A stretch of DNA of 61,999 bases from Methanomicrobia archaeon (GTDB lineage: Archaea > Halobacteriota > Bog-38 > Methanoflorentales > Methanoflorentaceae). Position numbers and translations under genes: made by a program. Under the pieces are notes generated by a model. That model had not been told where the DNA came from. It made no database searches and saw only the letters and a program-made list of their open reading frames with translations. Of the stretch, positions 54,017-61,300 are shown piece after piece. Location: positions 1-61,999 of the forward strand of contig JACTTZ010000012.1 of the NCBI GenBank assembly GCA_015660915.1, read 5' to 3'. Position 1 is the first letter of the stretch. Each line of letters opens with the position of its first letter.

Positions 54017-55138
54017 CTATCTTGCCGAAACCTCTTCTTTGATAGTTAAGAACGCGCGGTCTATGTCCTGTCTACTCGCCGCGAACGAAATTCGGACGTG
54101 TCCTTCCCCGAAGCGCCCGAATGCCGACCCTGGCACGACAATTACGCCGCCCTGCGCTAACTTTTTTGTAAGGTCGAGGCTCGTGTCAGACGTGGCAAAC
54201 CGTGGAAAAACGTAAAACGCCCCTTCAGGCGTCACGCATTCCGCTATTTCGTTAAGGTGCTCCATCACGACGCTGCGCCGCGTCTTAAATTCTTTAACCA
54301 TCGACCTGACGCTGTCCTGAGGGCCAATTAATGCGGCATAAGCGGCTTTTTGTGAGATAGAGGGAGCGCACGCTTGAATGTACTGGTGCACCTTTAGCAT
54401 CTCTTCGACAAGCGCGGCAGGTGCGATAGCGTACCCGAGCCGCCACCCGGTCATCGCATACGTCTTTGACACTGAATTAACGACGATGACGCGTTCAGAG
54501 TCGAAGCTAGCTGGGCTGACGTGTTCTCCTTCGTAGAGCAACTTGTCATACACCTCATCAGAAACGATGTAAAAGTCGTGGTCCTCGGCCAGTTCTACAA
54601 ACCCTTTGATCTCGTCATACCGCTGCACCGCACCAGTGGGGTTTGCAGGTGAGTTGACGATGAGGACTTTTGTCTTCTCCGTGATGCACTCCGCAACGGT
54701 GTTCGGTTGCAACTTGAAACCGTCCTCAGCCTTTACCCTCGCGCTGACCGGCACACCACCAGCAACGCGCGTGAGTGGTGAATAGGCAACAAATCCGGGA
54801 TCAGGGAGTATGACCTCATCACCCGGATTGACTAAAGCTTCGAACGCTAGGTGCAGGGCCTCGCTGCCTCCTGACGTACATATGATCTGTTCCTGGCCAG
54901 CATGGACTCCGTACTGCTCATAATAGTGTGCAATCGCATCAATGAGTTCAGGAAATCCTAGGTTAGGCGTATAACTGGTATAGCCCGCGTCCAGTGCCTT
55001 TTTTGCCGCCTCTTTTATGTGTACAGGGGTGTCAAAGTCCGGCTGTCCGAGACCCAGGTTTATTGCGTCTGGCCTGGTCAGCGTAAAAATCTCCCGAATC
55101 CCCGAAAGGGAAATCTGTGAAGTGCGTTCTGCCCACAT
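54017..55138 (-). CDS. Class I PLP-dependent aminotransferase (aspartate aminotransferase-like)
   Basis: A 373-residue fold-type I aminotransferase. The PLP lysine is in VVNSVSKTYAMTGWRLGYAI near residue 230, NPTGAVQRYDEI near 165, the tyrosine/aspartate stretch FYIVSDEVYDKL near 195, and the carboxylate-binding Arg in GEGHVRISFAAS at the end. It is most like archaeal Asp/aromatic aminotransferases. IorAB, 3 kb upstream, would use the 2-oxo acids that such an enzyme makes, a plausible functional link. Confidence 0.9.
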   Translation of the reverse strand: MWAERTSQISLSGIREIFTLTRPDAINLGLGQPDFDTPVHIKEAAKKALDAGYTSYTPNLGFPELIDAIAHYYEQYGVHAGQEQIICTSGGSEALHLAFEALVNPGDEVILPDPGFVAYSPLTRVAGGVPVSARVKAEDGFKLQPNTVAECITEKTKVLIVNSPANPTGAVQRYDEIKGFVELAEDHDFYIVSDEVYDKLLYEGEHVSPASFDSERVIVVNSVSKTYAMTGWRLGYAIAPAALVEEMLKVHQYIQACAPSISQKAAYAALIGPQDSVRSMVKEFKTRRSVVMEHLNEIAECVTPEGAFYVFPRFATSDTSLDLTKKLAQGGVIVVPGSAFGRFGEGHVRISFAASRQDIDRAFLTIKEEVSAR

Positions 55139-55432
55139 AACTGTCTCTCCAATACCACGCTCGAGTTAGCTGGTGTCTGACTTGCTAGTCTGCGAGTTGC
55201 ACCCCAATAAACTTTGTTGATAGCTTTCGCGCTTAAAACGAGCTGTCGCATGACCGGCGAGCACAATGTGCGTTCGTTGACGAGCATTTCCGTGAGGAAT
55301 TCGTGCGAAACTTTCAGCGCGCTCAATCGAAAATTAAGACCAATTACAACCAATACTGAACAGTCGGGGGCCACGGCAACGGTTAGCAAAGTTCAATAGG
55401 TTTAAGTGAGCCGGGCCCTAATATACAGTTCG

Positions 55433-56671
55433 ATGCAACGCAACCGACTGGGCCTTACGTTCGTTAGCACGTTTCCTCCTCGCGAGTGTGGCATAGCAAC
55501 ATTCACGCAAGATTTGCTTTTCAACCTCATCAATGAGAATCCTGATATCAAGGCCAACGTTTGTGCGATTGATGGAAACAAGGATTCGAGTGCGTATGGC
55601 TGTCTGAGTCCGCTCATCTATCCTAAATCACGGGTTGCGTACGTCATCAAAGATACCGATCAAATCAGCTTCGTCGAGGCAGCGCACAAGATAAACGAAT
55701 CGCGCACCGACGTGATAAATATACAACACGAGTATGGGTTATATGGCGGCTCGTGGGGCCGATATATCCTCGATTTCATGGAGGCCGTCGAAAAACCGAT
55801 CGTAACGACGCTCCACACGGTCTTACCGGCACCGCCGGAAGAGGCCAAAGCGGTGACTCGCGAGATATACCGTCTTTCCGAAAATATCGTTGTCCCGGGA
55901 CACGCCGGTATCGACCTCATGAAAAAGGCGTTTGGCTTGGGGCCTGCGAAAGTAGAGGTCATTCCGCACGGCGTTCCGGACGTTCCATTTATCAGTACGG
56001 ATCGGCCGAAGAAGAAGCTAGGGCTGTCTCGAAGGTTCGTGATAGCGTCGTTCGGGCTGCTCCATCCCGCCAAGGGTATCGAGTATGTCCTTGATGCGCT
56101 GCCCCAAGTGATTGCCGACAATCCCGAAAGCAATATTCTCTACTTAGTCGTTGGAGAGACTCATCCTAACATCGTAAAGAACGAAGGTGAACGCTATCGC
56201 GACAGTTTGAAGGAGATCATCAGAAATCTGGATTTGGAGCGCAACGTCAGGTTTGTCGATAGGTATCTCACCAACCGAAACCTCATCTTGCATTTTCTCG
56301 CCACGGATATCTGCGTGCTACCTTACCTCGCTAGAGATCAGATCTCGAGCGGCGTACTTTCCCAAGCAGTAGGCTGCGGAAAGGCCATAATAGCGACGCC
56401 GTATCTGCACGCGCTCGATGCGTTAGCCGACGAAAGAGGCGTGATTCTCAAGTCGGGCGAATCACCGGAGATAGCGGAGGCGATCACCACGTTGATGCAA
56501 AATCCCCGTCTGAGAAGGGAGATGGAGATGCGGACGTACATGTATGGGCGCTCAATCACGTGGAAAGAGGTCGCCAAAAGGTACAAGGAACTCTTCAATA
56601 CGCACTACGTCAGACGAGAGTACCACAAGACCGACTTTCCAACGTACAAGAGCGATGCCGATGCGTTGTGA
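55433..56671 (+). CDS. GT4-family glycosyltransferase
   Basis: A GT-B family 4 protein of about 412 residues. It carries LTFVSTFPPRECGIATFTQD, VINIQHEYGLYGGSWGRYIL, KPIVTTLHTVLPAPPE, VIPHGVPDVPFISTDRPKKK, and the donor site FLATDICVLPYLARDQISSG. It is closely similar to the protein at 18.3 kb through its whole length. ATG 55433 is chosen over GTG 55406 since the conserved region begins right after it. Regulation is not visible. Confidence 0.9.
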   Translation: MQRNRLGLTFVSTFPPRECGIATFTQDLLFNLINENPDIKANVCAIDGNKDSSAYGCLSPLIYPKSRVAYVIKDTDQISFVEAAHKINESRTDVINIQHEYGLYGGSWGRYILDFMEAVEKPIVTTLHTVLPAPPEEAKAVTREIYRLSENIVVPGHAGIDLMKKAFGLGPAKVEVIPHGVPDVPFISTDRPKKKLGLSRRFVIASFGLLHPAKGIEYVLDALPQVIADNPESNILYLVVGETHPNIVKNEGERYRDSLKEIIRNLDLERNVRFVDRYLTNRNLILHFLATDICVLPYLARDQISSGVLSQAVGCGKAIIATPYLHALDALADERGVILKSGESPEIAEAITTLMQNPRLRREMEMRTYMYGRSITWKEVAKRYKELFNTHYVRREYHKTDFPTYKSDADAL

Positions 56672-56812
56672 ATTGCATTATTCTTGCCTGGAACAATAAC
56701 GCTTCGCAACGATGTGCGCACACGCAACGTGAATTTTTATTATTATTATGTCGTTTGCACGTAAATCCAGCGTGCGTACAACTTTGAGATCAGAGAGTGA
56801 AACGCATCCGCC

Positions 56813-57526
56813 ATGATCGCTCAAGACGCGAGTCGGTTTCAAGATTTACGCCGGATACAGACAAACATCGCTCAGCAGGTGGTCCTGGAGGGTCCCGCGG
56901 GTGCGGTTACATCGATTGGGGCGGTCGCTCAATCCTTTGCCGATGACCTCGCTTTTTCGTGCGCCATTTTGGTCGACGCATCGATGAATGTCATCGACGA
57001 AGCAACAGCAATCGCAAAGACAACAGTGCCCTACATCCCCGGGCTCCTCTTCTTCCGTGAGGGTCCGGTAGCGATGGCCGCCATAAAGAAGCTGCGTAAA
57101 CGGCCCGACGTATTGATCGTCTCTGGGTGCGGCATCAACCATCCCCGATTTGCAGGCCTTGCTTCGCACCTTGGCGTTGAGCTTAATATGTCGACGGTCG
57201 GTGTTTCCCAAGAAACACTTTGTGGGGACTACGTTGAACCCGGTGAAGCGTGTTGCTTTACCCGGTTAACGTTCAAGGGCAGACCGCTCGGCTTCGTTTT
57301 AAAAACGGTGACCGGCGCTAGACCGATCTTTATAAGTCCGGGACATCGCATTTCGCTGCAGTGTGCTTTACAGGTCGTCCAGCGCTGCGTCGTGAACCAC
57401 CGATTACCGGAGCCGCTGCGCTTGGCGCACGTTAAGGCACGGCATTTTCGATCCGCCACGCGTTCGGGTCAATTGGCGCCAATAAGGACAGCCGACACGG
57501 CAGGGCGACCCGCACACAATCAGTAA
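56813..57526 (+). CDS. Endonuclease V homologue with altered catalytic residues
   Basis: Overall it follows endonuclease V (Nfi), which cuts near deoxyinosine. TVPYIPGLLFFREGPV near residue 70, INHPRFAGLASHLGVELNM, STVGVSQETLCG, PIFISPGHRISL and RLPEPLRLAHVKA are all family-like. The conserved VDGHG reads VSGCG, so the second metal aspartate is Ser. Aligned to E. coli and Thermotoga Nfi, the first catalytic Asp position (AGADVG) reads SIGAV, giving Gly. The middle Glu (FREGP) and the C-terminal His remain. It is probably inactive as a canonical nuclease or has a changed role. The C-terminal tail is basic. Confidence 0.82.
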   Translation: MIAQDASRFQDLRRIQTNIAQQVVLEGPAGAVTSIGAVAQSFADDLAFSCAILVDASMNVIDEATAIAKTTVPYIPGLLFFREGPVAMAAIKKLRKRPDVLIVSGCGINHPRFAGLASHLGVELNMSTVGVSQETLCGDYVEPGEACCFTRLTFKGRPLGFVLKTVTGARPIFISPGHRISLQCALQVVQRCVVNHRLPEPLRLAHVKARHFRSATRSGQLAPIRTADTAGRPAHNQ

Positions 57527-57608
57527 TTAAAGCTCCTTTAAGCGTGAGAAGGGTTTAATACGTTCTACACCAGATTGAATATTCGTTGATCCCACGCGAG
57601 GTTGTGAC

Positions 57609-57752
57609 ATGAGAGTTTATCTTTATCGGTGCCGCGTCTGTGGCACAGAAATCTGGACTGATTTTGTCGAGATGGACAAGCTGACCTGTGAGAGTTGCCA
57701 CACCGCCGGAAAATGGCTTGTTATGGACGTTAAGAATAGAGAGAAAATTTAA
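57609..57752 (+). CDS. 47-residue zinc-ribbon protein
   Basis: ATG 57609 to TAA 57752 encodes MRVYLYRCRVCGTEIWTDF, a short linker, LTCESCHTAGKWLVMDVKN and a basic end. Two CxxC knuckles (residues 8/11 and 27/30) predict one zinc site of rubredoxin-like or zinc-ribbon form. It was found by direct translation and is shorter than usual gene-calling limits. The function is unknown. It is convergent with histone across a strong hairpin. Confidence 0.7.
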   Translation: MRVYLYRCRVCGTEIWTDFVEMDKLTCESCHTAGKWLVMDVKNREKI

Positions 57753-57763
57753 AAAAAATAAGC

Positions 57764-57795
57764 GATAGCATCTCGTTTAGCAAAGAGATGCTATC
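57764..57795. terminator. Perfect 11-pair hairpin between convergent genes
   Basis: GATAGCATCTC (57764-57774) and GAGATGCTATC (57785-57795) pair completely around a 10-base loop. It sits between the stops of the zinc-ribbon gene (plus) and the histone gene (minus), a natural place for a bidirectional terminator or mRNA 3' stabiliser. Confidence 0.6.
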
Positions 57796-57812
57796 AAAGG
57801 GACGATCCTGAA

Positions 57813-58025
57813 TTATCGGTTAAGTCTCGTGTAAGCGAGTTTTATGTCTTCCGCTTTGACCGTCTTCCGGCCTGCGTGCTTTGCCATTTCGATTGCTTCT
57901 TCGGCGAGTTCCTTGCCGTACATCTCTAGATATTCTCTGAATTGTTCTGTCGCTTCGGCGCTCACACGCTCCGCTCCAGCCTTTCGGATGATTCTACTTA
58001 CTCCTGCTGCTTGTAATTCTGCCAT
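57813..58025 (-). CDS. hmf: Archaeal histone
   Basis: A histone-fold DNA-wrapping protein of 70 residues: [20 protein letters not shown], then [20 protein letters not shown] and the C-terminal [18 protein letters not shown]. The fold has no tails and should dimerise and form extended tetramers. GAGGTAA precedes the ATG and a TATA box lies about 40 bases upstream, signs of high expression. Confidence 0.96.
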   Translation of the reverse strand: MAELQAAGVSRIIRKAGAERVSAEATEQFREYLEMYGKELAEEAIEMAKHAGRKTVKAEDIKLAYTRLNR

Positions 58026-58060
58026 TTGAATTACCTCGAGCTATACTGAGATTTTCAACA

Positions 58061-58069
58061 TATATATAC
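58061..58069 (-). promoter_or_regulatory. TATA box for histone gene
   Basis: On the minus strand GTATATATA is preceded by a purine-rich CCGAAAAA (BRE-like). Transcription should begin near 58038, leaving a short leader with GAGGTAA before the ATG. This is one of the clearest promoters in the window. Confidence 0.6.
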
Positions 58070-58218
58070 TTTTTCGGTATTTTTTCGATTTTAGGGTAAT
58101 ATTCCCCAATGAAAATGGATTTGAGAGTCAAAATAACATTTGTGATTGATAAGAGCAAACTGGGGAAAGCTTCATCGTGTGTCAACGGGAAGCTAGTGCA
58201 TTCAAGGAAGTGACGAGA

Positions 58219-58683
58219 ATGACGAGCTGTCCGCAAATTGGCATTATTGGAAGCAGAAGCTGCTCAGGGAAGATAACGAGCATTGCCGAGCGCACGGGAA
58301 GCCTCATCGCGTCTAGCGAAGCGGTCCTTATTTGTGGGGGAAGAGAGGGAGTCATGGAAGCAGCCGCCCGTGGTGCGAAGGCTGCAGGAGGACTCACCGT
58401 GGGGATTCTCCCTGGCCCGTCAAAAACCGAAGCAAATCCCTTCATCGATATAAAGATTCCCACGGACATGGGCCACGCACGAAACGCAATCATTGCGCGG
58501 GCGGCCGATTGTCTCATTGCGATTGCCGGTGAATACGGTACGCTATCTGAAATTGCCCTCGCCCTTCAGATGGGAAAGCCAGTGGTGACCTTAGCCTCCA
58601 AGTGGAAAATTGAGGGAACAGTTCTTGCCGCCTCACCCGAAATAGCCGTCGAGACGGCGCTGCGGCTGTGTGGAGAGAGCTAA
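58219..58683 (+). CDS. TIGR00725/LOG-family (Rossmann-fold) protein
   Basis: A 154-residue SLOG-superfamily protein: QIGIIGSRSCSGKITSIAER at the N-terminus, VLICGGREGVMEAAARGAKA near residue 40, GGLTVGILPG, and ADCLIAIAGEYGTLSEIALA near 110. The GGxxGxM and GGxGT-like motifs bind nucleotide or phosphate. Relatives include cytokinin-activating LOG and molybdenum-cofactor carrier proteins; the native ligand is unknown. ATG 58219 with GGAAGTGA upstream is preferred. Confidence 0.85.
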   Translation: MTSCPQIGIIGSRSCSGKITSIAERTGSLIASSEAVLICGGREGVMEAAARGAKAAGGLTVGILPGPSKTEANPFIDIKIPTDMGHARNAIIARAADCLIAIAGEYGTLSEIALALQMGKPVVTLASKWKIEGTVLAASPEIAVETALRLCGES

Positions 58684-58728
58684 GCAAACGCTATGTATAT
58701 GAAGCTTCCATAGGGCTATCGGATTTCC

Positions 58729-59490
58729 ATGAACATTATTCTGCTTGGGACGGGCGTCGCCATCCCACAGCTCGAAAAGGCCCAGTCAGGCATACTCGTC
58801 AAGACCCCAGAAGAACTGGTGCTCTTTGACTGCGGAGCGGGTATCTTGGGGCGCATCGTGCAAAGCGGGTACGATTACCTCAAGATACACAAGACGTTCT
58901 TCACCCATCACCACCTCGATCACAACTCGGACTTCTTGGCACTTCTGAAGGCGCAGCAACTCGCTGCTATGGATTCAGACGTTCCCGTGCAGAAGATGAA
59001 CGTGTTTGGTCCTGCCGGTACGCAACGCCACGTCGCGCAGTTGCTTGACCTTTATAACTATCTCACCGTCGAAGTCGCCGTTACCGAGCTTGAAGACGGC
59101 GACAACATTCGCGTTGGAAACGGAGTCGTTTCTGTTCGCGCGACAAAACACAGCGTTCCTTCAATCGCGTACCGGATGCAAACGCCTACGTCGACGCTCG
59201 TATATTCAGGTGATACTGAACCCACCGAAAGCGTGCGTGACCTATGCCACGGCGACGTTGACGTGTTAATACACGAGTGCTCGTTCCCCGATTCCTACGC
59301 GTCGGTTTCGAACCACACGACGCCGGCGAAGTTGCGCGACCTCATTTTTGACCTGCAGATTGACCGGATCGTGCTCACCCATCTCTACCCGCACGCGAGC
59401 GGACAGGAGGATGCTATGGTCGACGTCATCAAGGAGCGGTTCCCTGGAAGGGTCGACGTGGCGTATGACCTGATGAAGATCAATCTTTAA
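58729..59490 (+). CDS. MBL-fold metallohydrolase, RNase Z-like
   Basis: A zinc-dependent beta-lactamase-fold hydrolase of 253 residues. The metal motif THHHLDHNSDF lies near residue 60. LVYSGDTEPTESV near 160 and VLIHECSFPD near 180 carry further ligands, and RIVLTHLYPHAS completes the site. It is close to the RNase Z/arylsulfatase-like group, but the exact substrate (tRNA 3' end or small ester) is not fixed. It lies 45 bases after the LOG-like gene and is probably in the same unit. Confidence 0.88.
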   Translation: MNIILLGTGVAIPQLEKAQSGILVKTPEELVLFDCGAGILGRIVQSGYDYLKIHKTFFTHHHLDHNSDFLALLKAQQLAAMDSDVPVQKMNVFGPAGTQRHVAQLLDLYNYLTVEVAVTELEDGDNIRVGNGVVSVRATKHSVPSIAYRMQTPTSTLVYSGDTEPTESVRDLCHGDVDVLIHECSFPDSYASVSNHTTPAKLRDLIFDLQIDRIVLTHLYPHASGQEDAMVDVIKERFPGRVDVAYDLMKINL

Positions 59491-59496
59491 TTCGAG

Positions 59497-59940
59497 CTAC
59501 GCTGTTTTTGTGCCTTGCGCCGCCTCTGAAACGTCTGCGATGGCTCCTGCAGCGAGAATAATCATGCCACGCTCGCTGACTGCGTGCCGAATTCGCGAGT
59601 TGCTGCCGATCGTCACGTCGTTAACTGCATCAATCTTATTGACTTGGGAGTTGCTGCCGATATTCGCGTACTCTCCGGCTTCTATGTGGCGTGCCTTGAA
59701 CCCGCTTCCCGTCTTAATCCCGCCGGTAATCACCGAGCCCGTGACGCGACAGTCGTTACCGAAAAAAGCCTCAGAGCACTCTATCGAGCCGTTTATAACT
59801 ACGTTGTTCTCAGTTTTTAAAATGCCAAACACGTTGATCGTCGCGTCTTTGTCGGCAGGGTAGAGCTGGGTATTCGCTTCGAGGTACAGATCCTCGTTAA
59901 GCTCTTTCAATTTCGCTTGTTGACCGCGTTCTATTCGCAT
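59497..59940 (-). CDS. Bactofilin-like polymer-forming protein
   Basis: A 147-residue protein with repeated Gly/Ile/Val turns (FGILKTENNVVINGSIECSE; FFGNDCRVTGSVITGGIKTG; IGSNSQVNKI; IGSNSRIRHA) typical of a right-handed beta-helix as in bactofilins (DUF583). Such proteins form filaments or membrane-linked scaffolds. ATG 59940 is preceded by GAGGTGA, and the frame upstream of it looks non-coding. It is convergent with the MBL gene. Confidence 0.72.
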   Translation of the reverse strand: MRIERGQQAKLKELNEDLYLEANTQLYPADKDATINVFGILKTENNVVINGSIECSEAFFGNDCRVTGSVITGGIKTGSGFKARHIEAGEYANIGSNSQVNKIDAVNDVTIGSNSRIRHAVSERGMIILAAGAIADVSEAAQGTKTA

Positions 59941-60113
59941 TTTTTCACCTCGCATGAGCAAATCAATACTCGTCGAGTGAAAACGACGCGGTGATTTAAA
60001 AACATTGGCCTTTTCGTGCAACTAGTGACCGCAAAACACAAAATGGCCGGTTAACTGTCGCCACAGCTAACCGAGCCATACAGCAAAAAAGGAGTCGCGC
60101 TTTTGACTTCTGC

Positions 60114-60260
60114 TCACGACGCGAGCGAGCTAAAGTGCTCCATGAATTCAGCGCGTGAGCACGCGTGACATAAGTTAGCAAACCAAGTTTTAACAATAAT
60201 TGGACTGCCGCATCGCTCACAGTATGCGGTACCCTCTGGTACGGTATTCATCTCTATCAT
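60114..60260 (-). CDS. 48-residue zinc-ribbon protein
   Basis: Direct translation gives MIEMNTVPEGTAYCERCGSP, IIVKTWFANLCHACSRAEFM and EHFSSLAS before TGA 60114. Paired CxxC motifs (residues 14/17 and 31/34) predict one zinc ribbon. It lies upstream of the bactofilin-like gene on the same strand. It is unrecognised, and distinct from the zinc-ribbon gene at 57.6 kb. Confidence 0.6.
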   Translation of the reverse strand: MIEMNTVPEGTAYCERCGSPIIVKTWFANLCHACSRAEFMEHFSSLAS

Positions 60261-60643
60261 TTATCGCTCACTTCACTTCACATAGAATGCACTGCATTTA
60301 AGGCTTACGTTCTGAATCTTTTGCGCCACGGTGTGCCGCCAAGAACTACAGGTCTGCAAAAAACCACTTCGCCGGAGATGAGTCCGTAAGACCCACAAGA
60401 AATAAGCGACAACTGTTAACACTTGTTTTTATTGTATCAATAATATATAATTGTTATCGAGCTGAAGCGTGCGAGGTTTTCGCATGACGGTGAGCTTGCT
60501 GCTCGAGAGATTCGTGCTGAAAGCCGTTGCTTAAAAGTTGAACGGTGTTTCATAATGGGCCAGCGCGGATAACAGGACCTCTCGCAACAGAGATGTTCCC
60601 GGGACTTAGTTTTCGATGTCTGCAGGACAGCGTCTGTTGAGTG
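60261..60643. other. Intergenic region without a supported gene
   Basis: About 383 bases. It holds an AT-rich element (ATAATATATAATTG near 60440-60460) that could be a plus-strand TATA box. Next is a 17-codon frame (ATG 60484 to TAA 60534) with GAGGT upstream, in a small GCGA...TCGC hairpin. A 16-residue peptide cannot be claimed as real on this evidence. I see no tRNA, C/D box or other named RNA. Confidence 0.35.
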
Positions 60644-60796
60644 CTAGCGCTTTCCTTGCGTGATGCTTTCACTTGGACGCTTTCGTATGAACTGCAAGTA
60701 AACCCAAACGATGACCACGAGTAGTGCTCCAGGCCAAAATGTGAATACCAAGAAGACAAAAGCGATGAATAAGATTATCGAGTTGATTAAACTCAT
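60644..60796 (-). CDS. 50-residue small membrane protein
   Basis: Direct translation gives MSLINSIILFIAFVFLVFTF, then WPGALLVVIVWVYLQFIRK and a charged end RPSESITQGKR. Two hydrophobic stretches with a short WPGA turn suggest a helical hairpin with both ends inside. ATG 60796 and TAG 60644 bound it. It lies directly downstream of another small membrane protein on the same strand; both may work together. It is unrecognised. Confidence 0.6.
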   Translation of the reverse strand: MSLINSIILFIAFVFLVFTFWPGALLVVIVWVYLQFIRKRPSESITQGKR

Positions 60797-60843
60797 GGTC
60801 AACACGGTAATTTGAAGGATTGTGTTTTAAGCGTTTCCTCTGC

Positions 60844-61026
60844 CTAATCTTGTCCATAATAAGCGATTGATTTCCGTGGACCTTGTCGAAAAAATAGAAA
60901 CCAAATCACAAAGAGCACCAATGCTGCGAATATCAAAAACGGAAGCAAGCGGAGGAAGACAGTGAGTGCCAAGAGGACGATTATCAGGAGAAGTGCTACC
61001 ACGATGAGATCCGATAAAAGGCCCAT
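60844..61026 (-). CDS. 60-residue small membrane protein
   Basis: MGLLSDLIVVALLLIIVLLA, then LTVFLRLLPFLIFAALVLFV and a polar end FRQGPRKSIAYYGQD. Two hydrophobic segments are separated by Arg-Leu-Leu-Pro. It is similar in plan to the protein that follows it by 47 bases, so the two may form one unit. No family is recognised. Confidence 0.65.
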   Translation of the reverse strand: MGLLSDLIVVALLLIIVLLALTVFLRLLPFLIFAALVLFVIWFLFFRQGPRKSIAYYGQD

Positions 61027-61093
61027 GACGGAATAAACACAGCCTCCGAGTAAATAACTATCTCCGTAGTGCGCTTTTCCTGTGCACTGCGTG

Positions 61094-61228
61094 CGATGTT
61101 GAAAAAAGGTTTAGAAGCTTGTCGTCGAGCGTGATGCCGGGATACAACAAATCCGCGCTGACTATAAGAAGCAAATACAACAGATTGTTCGGATAATTCT
61201 GCTTGCAAGATTCGAGCAGGATGCTTAA
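61094..61228 (+). pseudogene. Possible gene remnant
   Basis: A frame from 61115 to TAA 61228 reads KLVVERDAGIQQIRADYKKQ then IQQIVRIILLARFEQDA, which looks like real coding, but it has no start codon and a TAG just upstream. A start-like ATG (61096; MLKKGLEA) is in another frame. This could be a frameshifted small gene. Support is weak. Confidence 0.25.
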
Positions 61229-61300
61229 TAGTTATAGAAAACGAAGGCATACGTAAACATTAAGGAGGTGAACCGAGGCTCGTGCAAGCCTTGGAACGTG

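Noticed and set aside
60374-60390. Hammerhead-ribozyme-like stretch (gatgagtccgtaaga)
   Set aside because: It resembles the CUGAUGAG-UCC-GUGA part of the core, but the GAAA segment and closing stems are missing.
60484-60534. A 16-residue peptide gene with GAGGT upstream
   Set aside because: It is too short to distinguish from chance, and the GAGGT lies in a small hairpin; it is kept only as a note in the gap entry.
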